From NCBI GenBank assembly GCA_905236935.1, contig CAJOQL010000080.1:1-13014 (forward strand): a stretch of 13,014 nucleotides of DNA. The letters run 5' to 3'. The notes under the pieces were generated by a model that was given only the letters and a program-made list of their open reading frames with translations, searched no databases and was not told where the DNA came from. Positions 7,523-13,014 of the stretch are shown in pieces (position 1 is the first letter of the stretch; each line of letters begins with the position of its first letter). Both the position numbers and the translations under genes were made by a program. Origin of the DNA: an uncultured Bacilli bacterium. Its GTDB lineage: Bacteria > Bacillota_I > Bacilli_A > RF39 > UBA660.

Positions 7523-7549
7523 ATTTTAACAAATATATGTTATAATCAA
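7523..7549 (-). promoter_or_regulatory. Possible promoter of the radical SAM gene
   Basis: On the minus strand TTGATT (7544-7549), 15 bases, TAAAAT (7523-7528) with TGT just before the hexamer gives an extended -10. Transcription would then begin only about 5-10 bases before the start codon. A second option is TATAAC at 7539-7544. Either choice overlaps the plus-strand promoter at 7538-7546. Confidence 0.4.
7538..7546 (+). promoter_or_regulatory. Extended -10 promoter of the membrane protein/serpin operon
   Basis: TGTTATAAT (7538-7546) is an extended -10 element. AAAGGAAG (7557-7564) is the ribosome site six bases before ATG 7570. No good -35 box is visible. It is interlocked with the divergent promoter of the radical SAM gene. 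Confidence 0.6.
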
Positions 7550-7569
7550 AAGCAAGAAAGGAAGATTTT

Positions 7570-9162
7570 ATGAAAAGAAATATCATAAGTTTAATTATTA
7601 CTTTATTTATTGGTTACATCTCATTTTATTTATTTTTGCCAGCTTTAAATATTCATAGTTTAGGTTTTTGGCTTTTTGTAATTTATTTAATTATAATTTA
7701 TAGTGCTATTGCCTTTACTAGTGCTATTGGAGAATTATTTTCAACTAATCGTATAAGACATCATAAAACTAAATTTGGTTTTAGTATGATCCTATCAATC
7801 CCAATTATATTATTTACAATTATAGTATTAGATATTATTGGTGGACCTATATTTAATGCCAAAAGTTATGCAACTCGTATCACTATTGATGAAAATAAAA
7901 CATTTACAGATAATGTAAGCTTAGTAGATTTTACTAAATTACCATTACTTGATAAAGATTCATCTCAAAAATTAGGCGACCGTGTAATGGGACAAATGAG
8001 TGAATTAGTAAGTCAATTTAACGTTTCAGATATTTATACACAAATTAATTATAATGATAAAATTGTTAGAGTTACCCCTTTAGAATATGCATCATTCATT
8101 AAATGGATAACTAATAAAAAAGAAGGCATTACAGGATATATTACTGTTGACTCTGTTACTGGAGAAGCAAATTTAACTAAATTAAATAAAGGAATGAAAT
8201 ATGTACCATCTGCTCACTTTAACGAATTACTTCAAAGAAAATTACGTTTTTCTTATCCAACTGATTGCTTTGGTAGAATATCATTTGAAATTGATAATGA
8301 AGGCAATCCTTACTGGATAGTTCCAGTTATAACTTATAAGTGGATTGGACTTCGTGCTGAAGTAACTGATTTAATTATTTTAAATCCATTTGATGGAACA
8401 AGTGAAAAAATGAAAATCTCTGAAGTACCTACTTGGGTAGATATGGCTTATTTTGCAGATCTTATCATTGAACAAGTAGATGATTGGGGAACTTATAGTG
8501 GTGGTTATATTAATAGTATTTTTGGTCAAAAAAATGTTGTAAATACCACAGATGGTTATAATTATTTAGCTATTAATGATGACATTTATCTTTATACTGG
8601 TATAACTTCAATCGTAGCTGATGAATCAAATTTAGGATTTATCTTAACTAATATGAGAACAAAAGAAACATCATTTTATAGTGTTCCAGGAGCTGAAGAA
8701 TACAGTGCTATGGCTTCTGCTGAAGGTGCTGTACAACAAATGAAATATACTTCAACTTTCCCATTACTAATAAACTTAAATAATAAACCAACATATTTAG
8801 TAAGTTTAAAAGATGCTGCTGGTTTAGTTAAAATGTATGGTTTTGTTGATGTAACTGATTATCAAAAAGTAGTAGTAACTGACTCTTCAAAAGGAATTGA
8901 AGCAGCTGCTCAAAACTATTTAGGCGATGTAAAAGTAGAAACTGATGAAAGTGCTTTAACAACAAAAAATATAACTATTAAAACAATTAAAGAAGCAACT
9001 ATTAATGGAAACTCTTATTATTACATTACTGATGAAAATGACAATAAATATAAAGTATCAATCACTTTAAGTGATGAATTACCATTCTTAAAAGCTGGAT
9101 CAAATATTAAAATTGGTTATAATACTGAAAGTAAAATAACTAATATTGTAAAAATATATTAA
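7570..9162 (+). CDS. Three-helix membrane protein with large external region, unknown family
   Basis: 530 residues; AAAGGAAG at 7557-7564 precedes the ATG. Three hydrophobic helices lie at about 5-27, 31-55 and 70-91. With positive residues (NRIRHHKTK) between helices 2 and 3, the last 435 residues should face outward. The external part includes DCFGRISFEIDNEGNPYWIV (232-251), strongly hydrophobic strands up to about 275, and SAEGAVQQ ... TFPLLINL ... PTYLVSLKDAAGLVKMY (383-423), a repeat-like beta layout somewhat like PepSY domains. A small C-terminal module (466-530) looks like a beta barrel of the OB or SH3 type. I believe related proteins exist in other Bacillota but cannot name the family. 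It is followed after 17 bases by the serpin gene, almost certainly on one mRNA, so a link to extracellular proteolysis control is possible. Confidence 0.85.
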   Translation: MKRNIISLIITLFIGYISFYLFLPALNIHSLGFWLFVIYLIIIYSAIAFTSAIGELFSTNRIRHHKTKFGFSMILSIPIILFTIIVLDIIGGPIFNAKSYATRITIDENKTFTDNVSLVDFTKLPLLDKDSSQKLGDRVMGQMSELVSQFNVSDIYTQINYNDKIVRVTPLEYASFIKWITNKKEGITGYITVDSVTGEANLTKLNKGMKYVPSAHFNELLQRKLRFSYPTDCFGRISFEIDNEGNPYWIVPVITYKWIGLRAEVTDLIILNPFDGTSEKMKISEVPTWVDMAYFADLIIEQVDDWGTYSGGYINSIFGQKNVVNTTDGYNYLAINDDIYLYTGITSIVADESNLGFILTNMRTKETSFYSVPGAEEYSAMASAEGAVQQMKYTSTFPLLINLNNKPTYLVSLKDAAGLVKMYGFVDVTDYQKVVVTDSSKGIEAAAQNYLGDVKVETDESALTTKNITIKTIKEATINGNSYYYITDENDNKYKVSITLSDELPFLKAGSNIKIGYNTESKITNIVKIY

Positions 9163-9179
9163 AAAGGTGGAAATCTAAT

Positions 9180-10403
9180 ATGAAAAAGAAAATTATAATA
9201 ATATTATTACTTATTCTTGTCTTATTAGTTTTTTTCTTTTTATATAAAAAAGGAAAAAATGATAACCAAGATAGTAATATAACTTTAACTCAAAATCTTG
9301 ATATTAATTTGCTTAAATTAGTTAACAAAAAAGAAGAAGATAACTTTCTTATAAGCCCATATTCAATAAAAATGGCTTTATCTCTTTTAAAAGAAGGTGC
9401 AAGTGGCAATACTTTAAATGAAATAAATAAAATATTAAGTAACGGTCCAAGTAAAATAAATAATCAATATATCAAAGTGGCAAATGCTTTATTTGTTAAA
9501 GAGAATTTAAAACAGTATATTGAAAAATCATATATTACTAACTTACAAACAAAATATAATTCAGAACTTTTAGTAGATAAATTTACGACTCCTGATATTA
9601 TTAATAACTGGGTAAATAAAAATACTGATGGAATGATTGAAAAAATATTAGATAAAATGGATAATGACTTTGTTCTAGGACTTGCAAATGCACTTGCTAT
9701 TGATGTTAAATGGCAAAATGAATTTGAATGCATATCTACTAAAGAAGAAGAATTTACAATGTTAAATAATAAAACTAAAAAGGCTCAAATGATGCACAAC
9801 AGTTATTCAGATAAAGATTATAAATATATTAATAGCCCTAATGCTAAAGGAATAATCTTACCATATTCAAAAGATTCTAACTTAGAATTTATTGGCTTAC
9901 TTCCAAATGATAATCTAAATTCTTATATTGCAAATTATCTAGAAGAAGATTTAACTAATCTACCTAAATTACAAAAAAGTGCTAGTAGCGATACTGTCAT
10001 AAATTTATCAATACCACGATTTACCTTTAGTTATTCATTAGACAACTTTAAAGATATTTTAACAGAATTAGGAATTAAAGATGTATTTAACAAACAAAGT
10101 GCTGATTTATCTAAAATAATTAGCAAAGAAAATCTAAATAAAATGAATAAACAAAATATTTATGTAGACGAAGCCATTCATAAAACTTACATTAATTTTA
10201 ATGAGACTGGAACTAAGGCAGCAGCAACAACATATTTTGGAATTAAAGCAGATGGACTATTAATGGGAGATAATTCAATTGATATAACCTTTAATAAACC
10301 TTTTATCGCTATAATAAGAGAAAAAGTAACTAATGAAATACTATTCCAAGGAGTAGTTAATAATCCAAATACATGGAATGGAAACACATGTACAAAATAC
10401 TAA
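9180..10403 (+). CDS. Membrane-anchored inhibitory serpin
   Basis: 407 residues; AAAAGGTGG at 9162-9170 precedes the ATG. Residues 5-22 form a hydrophobic anchor or uncleaved signal after MKKK, with no lipobox, so the serpin domain (about 38-400) lies outside the membrane. Family landmarks in order are NFLISPYSIKMALSLL (55-70), NALFVKENL (102-110), NNWVNKNTDGMIEKIL (142-157), ALAIDVKWQNEF (171-182), LSIPRF (276-281) and FNKPFIAIIREK (371-382), ending FQGVVNNP. The reactive loop begins at Glu342. ETGTKAAATT (342-351) keeps the Gly-Thr and small residues of an inhibitory hinge, so it should trap serine or cysteine proteases by loop insertion. Counting 17 residues from Glu342 puts P1 at Asp358 (GIKAD, then GLLMG). 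Serpins are uncommon in bacteria. It is the last gene of its operon and overlaps its terminator. Confidence 0.95.
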   Translation: MKKKIIIILLLILVLLVFFFLYKKGKNDNQDSNITLTQNLDINLLKLVNKKEEDNFLISPYSIKMALSLLKEGASGNTLNEINKILSNGPSKINNQYIKVANALFVKENLKQYIEKSYITNLQTKYNSELLVDKFTTPDIINNWVNKNTDGMIEKILDKMDNDFVLGLANALAIDVKWQNEFECISTKEEEFTMLNNKTKKAQMMHNSYSDKDYKYINSPNAKGIILPYSKDSNLEFIGLLPNDNLNSYIANYLEEDLTNLPKLQKSASSDTVINLSIPRFTFSYSLDNFKDILTELGIKDVFNKQSADLSKIISKENLNKMNKQNIYVDEAIHKTYINFNETGTKAAATTYFGIKADGLLMGDNSIDITFNKPFIAIIREKVTNEILFQGVVNNPNTWNGNTCTKY

Positions 10404-10458
10404 AAAACTTCATATGAATATTTACCAATAAAGTATTTATTCACTTATGAAGTTTTTT
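10402..10458 (+). terminator. Strong terminator of the serpin operon
   Basis: AAAAAACTTCATA (10402-10414) pairs with TATGAAGTTTTTT (10446-10458) over 13 base pairs. The stem continues as TGAATA (10415-10420) with TATTCA (10438-10443), with a 2-base bulge between the two helices. It starts inside the serpin stop codon. Its symmetry suggests it can work in both directions. Confidence 0.88.
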
Positions 10459-10638
10459 ACTTGCACTTCTATATTACAAAATATTTTTACATAATTGAAA
10501 TGCAAAAGCTATTAATATAAAAACTATGCACATTATAAATAATAAATTAAAAGATAAAATAATTATTTAAAAAGAGTTTAAATAACTAGTTTTATTTTTT
10601 GAAATAATCTATAATAAACTTTATAGGAGTAAAAAAAT
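10459..10638 (+). promoter_or_regulatory. Leader region of tex with a weak promoter
   Basis: This 180-base stretch holds no gene. TATAAT at 10610-10615 is the likely -10 of tex, though no good -35 box or TG extension accompanies it. TAGGAG (10624-10629) is the ribosome site, nine bases before the start. An all-A/T inverted repeat, TTATTTAAA (10563-10571) and TTTAAATAA (10577-10585), sits upstream of the promoter; chance is the simpler explanation at this base composition. Confidence 0.45.
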
Positions 10639-12768
10639 ATGAATGAAATAGTAATAAAAGAACTATCTAGTGAGTTAAATATTAAAGAAAGTCAAATTGA
10701 GGCAGTATTGAATCTATTAAGTGAAGGAGCTACTATCCCTTTTATTGCCCGCTATCGTAAAGAAGCAACTGGAGCTTTAGATGAAAATGAAATAGCCAAA
10801 ATAGAAGAAAAATATCGCTATTATAATAATCTTATGGAAAGAAAAGAACAAGTAATTAGATTAATAGATGAAAAGGGAATGCTTACTGATGAAATAAAGG
10901 CTAATATCCTAGCATGTACTAAACTTGTCGATGTCGAAGATATTTATCTTCCATATAAAGAAAAGAAGAAAACAAAGGCTACTGAAGCAATTAAAATGGG
11001 ACTAGAACCACTTGCTAAACTTATTATGTCTTTCCCTACTAAAGGAGATATGCATAGTATATGCTCAATTGTAAACGTAGAAGAAAAAATTGCTTTAGAA
11101 AATACTTGCTATATAATTAGTGAATGGATAAGTGATAATGCTTATTACCGCAAATTTGTAAGAAACTATATATATAATAATGGAAATATTGTATCTAAAT
11201 TAAAGAAAAATGCAGTTGATGAAAAAAAGACTTATGAAATGTATTATGATTTTACAGAAAAAATAAAATATGCTAAAAGTTATCGTGTTTTAGCTCTTAA
11301 CCGTGCTGAAAAAGAAGGAATATTATCAATTAAATTAGATTATGATACAGATTATATTTTTAACTATTTAAAAGGAAAAATAATTAAAAATCCATCTTCT
11401 TTTGTTTGCACATATGTAGAAGATGCAATTAAAGATGCTTTAAAAAGATTAATTTATCCATCAGTTGAAAGAGATGTAAGAGCAGAACTTACTGAAAAAT
11501 CAGAAGACTCTGCAATTGAAGTATTTAAATCAAATTTAGAAAACTTACTTATGACTAGACCAATAACTGGTTATCGTGTCTTAGGTTTTGACCCTGCATT
11601 TAGAACTGGTTGCAAACTTGCTTGCTTAGATGAAAAGGGTAATGTTTTACATAAGGATGTAATTTATCCCCATGAACCAAAAAATGATAAGATAGGATCT
11701 AGCAAAAAATTATTAGAACTAATTGATAAATATAAAATTAATTTAATTGCCATAGGTAATGGAACCGCATCAAGAGAAAGCGAAGAATTTGTTGCTGAAA
11801 CTATTAAAAACTTAGATGGAGTGTATTATATAATTGTAAGTGAAGCTGGTGCATCTGTTTACTCAGCTTCCAAAGAAGCTCAAAGAGAATTTCCAGATTA
11901 TGAAGTACAAGAAAGAAGTGCAGTTTCAATAGGTCGCAGAGTAATAGATCCATTATCTGAACTTGTAAAAATAGACCCTAAATCTATTGGAGTAGGAGAG
12001 TACCAACATGATGTAAACTCTAAAAAACTTACTGAATCTCTTGACTATACAGTTAGTAAAGTAGTTAACAATGTCGGTGTAAATATTAACACTGCCTCAG
12101 CCTTTATTTTAAAATATGTTTCTGGTCTAACTAAAACAGTTATAGATAAAATTATGAAATTTAAAGAAAAGTCTGACTTTAAAGATAGAAGTGAAATTAA
12201 AAAAATAACTAGTGATAAAGTATATGAACAAGCAATAGGGTTCTTACGTATTAATAATGGTACTAATGAACTTGACAATACTGGTATTCATCCTGAAAGT
12301 TACGATTTAACATATAAAATTTTAGAGATTTTAAATTTAAATATTAAAGATATTCAAAAAGAAGAATTTAAAAAACAATTAGAAAATGTTGATATTTCAG
12401 AGATTATTAGCAAAACTGGTGGAGATGAATATACAATATCAGATATAATTAAAGAATTAAAAAATCCTGGAATTGACCCAAGAACTGAAGCACCTGCTCC
12501 AATCTTAAGAAGTGATATCTTAACAATTAAGGATTTAAAAATAGGTATGGAGTTAAAAGGTACAGTTAGAAACGTTGCTACTTTTGGGGCATTTGTAGAT
12601 ATTGGTTTACATGATGATGGACTTTTACACATATCAAAAATGAGTAAAGAATTTGTAAAAGATCCTAAAGAAATTGTAAATGTCGGAGATATTATTAATG
12701 TATATGTAGATGAAATTAATATTGAAAAAGAAAAAGTTTCTTTAAGCTTATTACCAGTTTTGAAATAA
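10639..12768 (+). CDS. tex: Tex, RNA-binding transcription accessory protein
   Basis: 709 residues, slightly short for Tex (usually about 715-780) but complete. AGGAG at 10625-10629 precedes the ATG. The order of parts matches the family. An N-terminal helical region carries GATIPFIARYRKEATGALDE (30-49) and DVEDIYLPYKEKKKTKA (98-114). The YqgF-like RNase H fold starts at VLGFDPAFRTGCK (314-326) and continues through GNGTASRE (373-380). The conserved GVGEYQHDV lies at 451-459. A helix-hairpin-helix region follows (about 470-560), with GIDPRTEAP at 611-619. The S1 RNA-binding domain spans about 635-706 (GTVRNVATFGAFVDIG). Tex binds nucleic acid and has been linked to transcription regulation and, in some pathogens, toxin gene expression; its core role is still unclear. 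It is cytosolic and a single-gene unit here, with no clear terminator before the tRNA-Gly promoter. Confidence 0.97.
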   Translation: MNEIVIKELSSELNIKESQIEAVLNLLSEGATIPFIARYRKEATGALDENEIAKIEEKYRYYNNLMERKEQVIRLIDEKGMLTDEIKANILACTKLVDVEDIYLPYKEKKKTKATEAIKMGLEPLAKLIMSFPTKGDMHSICSIVNVEEKIALENTCYIISEWISDNAYYRKFVRNYIYNNGNIVSKLKKNAVDEKKTYEMYYDFTEKIKYAKSYRVLALNRAEKEGILSIKLDYDTDYIFNYLKGKIIKNPSSFVCTYVEDAIKDALKRLIYPSVERDVRAELTEKSEDSAIEVFKSNLENLLMTRPITGYRVLGFDPAFRTGCKLACLDEKGNVLHKDVIYPHEPKNDKIGSSKKLLELIDKYKINLIAIGNGTASRESEEFVAETIKNLDGVYYIIVSEAGASVYSASKEAQREFPDYEVQERSAVSIGRRVIDPLSELVKIDPKSIGVGEYQHDVNSKKLTESLDYTVSKVVNNVGVNINTASAFILKYVSGLTKTVIDKIMKFKEKSDFKDRSEIKKITSDKVYEQAIGFLRINNGTNELDNTGIHPESYDLTYKILEILNLNIKDIQKEEFKKQLENVDISEIISKTGGDEYTISDIIKELKNPGIDPRTEAPAPILRSDILTIKDLKIGMELKGTVRNVATFGAFVDIGLHDDGLLHISKMSKEFVKDPKEIVNVGDIINVYVDEINIEKEKVSLSLLPVLK

Positions 12769-12784
12769 AATTTTAAAAAAGTAC

Positions 12785-12812
12785 TTGAAAAATTGATAAG
12801 ATATGATATAAT
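12785..12812 (+). promoter_or_regulatory. Strong promoter of tRNA-Gly
   Basis: TTGAAA (12785-12790), a 16-base spacer and TATAAT (12807-12812) with TGA before it form both a -35/-10 pair and an extended -10. Transcription should begin around 12819, about a dozen bases before the tRNA. The -10 box sits in the loop of an inverted repeat (12792-12825). Confidence 0.8.
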
Positions 12813-12825
12813 TTATCTTGTCAAT
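12792..12825 (+). repeat. Inverted repeat flanking the tRNA-Gly -10 box
   Basis: ATTGATAAGATA (12792-12803) pairs with TATCTTGTCAAT (12814-12825), 12 positions with a single G-T pair, around a 10-base centre that contains TATAAT. No T run follows, so it is not a usual terminator for tex. It may be an operator-like site or chance in AT-rich DNA. Confidence 0.5.
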
Positions 12826-12830
12826 CAAAT

Positions 12831-12904
12831 GCAGGTGTAGTTTAGTGGTAGAACTTCAGCCTTCCAAGCTGACTATGTGAGTTCGATTCTCATCACCTGC
12901 TCCA
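12831..12904 (+). tRNA. tRNA-Gly (anticodon TCC)
   Basis: The acceptor pairs GCAGGTG (12831-12837) with CACCTGC (12894-12900), the discriminator is T12901 and CCA is encoded at 12902-12904. The anticodon stem is TCAGC/GCTGA (12856-12860, 12868-12872) around the loop CTTCCAA, anticodon TCC at 12863-12865. The T arm is GTGAG TTCGATT CTCAT. UCC can read all or most glycine codons, as expected in an AT-rich genome. It is a single-gene unit with its own promoter and terminator. Confidence 0.97.
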
Positions 12905-12916
12905 TTTAGATACAGT

Positions 12917-12948
12917 CTACGATACCGAAAGTATCGTAGTTTTCTTTT
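12917..12948 (+). terminator. Terminator of tRNA-Gly
   Basis: CTACGATAC (12917-12925) pairs perfectly with GTATCGTAG (12931-12939) around the loop CGAAA and is followed by TTTTCTTTT (12940-12948). It starts 12 bases after the tRNA's CCA. Confidence 0.93.
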
Positions 12949-12960
12949 ATATAGAAACTG

Positions 12961-12990
12961 AAGTTCTTCTTTGAGAAAGGAGAACTTTTT
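12961..12990 (+). promoter_or_regulatory. Hairpin burying a ribosome binding site, or a second terminator
   Basis: AAGTTCTTCTTT (12961-12972) pairs with AAAGGAGAACTT (12976-12987): 12 base pairs with one G-U and a 3-base loop, followed by T residues up to 12990. The 3' arm contains AAAGGAG (12976-12982), the apparent Shine-Dalgarno site for the ATG at 12994. The element could block translation, act as a terminator or attenuator, or stabilise an mRNA start. Confidence 0.5.
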
Positions 12991-12993
12991 AAT

Positions 12994-13014
12994 ATGCTTA
13001 ATTTCTCTTTAGAA
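12994..13014 (+). CDS. Possible start of a gene cut by the window edge
   Basis: ATG 12994 opens MLNFSLE with no stop before the window ends. AAAGGAG at 12976-12982 lies about 11 bases upstream, within range for a ribosome site though on the long side. Seven residues are too few to identify anything. It lies just after the tRNA-Gly terminator, and no promoter of its own is obvious. Confidence 0.4.

Noticed and set aside
7512..7586. Upstream extension of the radical SAM gene (start at 7586)
   Set aside because: It would run through the divergent promoter and into the coding region of the next gene, and the added residues do not resemble the family's N-terminus.
9180..9245. Serpin as a lipoprotein
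   Set aside because: The hydrophobic N-terminus has no cysteine in a lipobox position, so a plain membrane anchor or signal peptide is more likely.
9464..9733. Minus-strand open frame inside the serpin gene
   Set aside because: It is an antisense shadow of a clearly conserved serpin segment. The same holds for 10187-10387.
10563..10585. A/T-only inverted repeat upstream of tex as an operator
   Set aside because: Nine pairs of only A and T are easily met by chance in this base composition; kept only as a note in the leader entry.
12045..12632. Two minus-strand open frames inside tex
   Set aside because: They overlap conserved helix-hairpin-helix and S1 coding sequence and lack start signals.
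271..12768. Reassigned TGA (mycoplasma-type code)
   Set aside because: All Trp codons in ten genes are TGG and none of the genes is interrupted by TGA; absence of TGA stops is explained by the AT-rich preference for TAA.

Overview
This is a very AT-rich stretch of a Gram-positive-type genome. It has Shine-Dalgarno sites of the AGGTG/AGGAG type before most genes, promoters with TATAAT boxes (several of them extended TGnTATAAT) and hairpin-plus-T terminators. All ten complete genes end in TAA or TAG. Their 27 Trp codons are all TGG and no gene is interrupted by TGA, so the standard bacterial code applies. Small AT-rich genes, many single-pass envelope proteins, a Bacillus-like Asp-Phe tRNA pair and a Tex protein fit an uncultured AT-rich Bacillota lineage (Mollicutes-like Bacilli or Clostridia, possibly gut). 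That placement is inference; no marker gene settles it.

Left edge (1-140): the 3' end of a probable tRNA-Asp, a complete tRNA-Phe(GAA) and a likely terminator. Block A (238-4098): an extended -10 promoter drives three tightly packed genes and ends at a terminator. They encode a membrane-anchored NAGPA-type phosphodiester glycosidase, an unrecognised single-pass membrane protein, and a membrane-anchored leucine-rich-repeat protein. All three should expose their main domain outside the membrane, so a joint envelope-glycan or surface role is plausible but unproven. Block B (4109-5127): a two-helix membrane-tethered alpha/beta hydrolase with its own promoter. Block C (5154-6246): a cytosolic protein with a transglutaminase-like Cys-His-Asp set, ending at a strong terminator and facing a convergent minus-strand pair.

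Block D (6252-7511, minus strand): a TIGR01212-type radical SAM protein (YtqA/YhcC family), followed by an 87-residue unknown protein with its own near-consensus promoter. Block E (7538-10458, plus strand): divergent from block D, with the two promoters interlocked in about 58 bases. It encodes a three-helix membrane protein with a large external region, then a membrane-anchored serpin with an intact inhibitory hinge and a predicted P1 aspartate. The serpin is the most striking gene in the window.

Right edge (10404-13014): tex (transcription accessory protein) with its own leader; tRNA-Gly(UCC) with a strong promoter lying inside an inverted repeat; a terminator; and a probable truncated gene whose ribosome binding site is buried in a hairpin. 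I found no CRISPR array, insertion sequence, phage gene or riboswitch. The most distinctive material is the serpin operon, the NAGPA/LRR operon and the transglutaminase-like protein.
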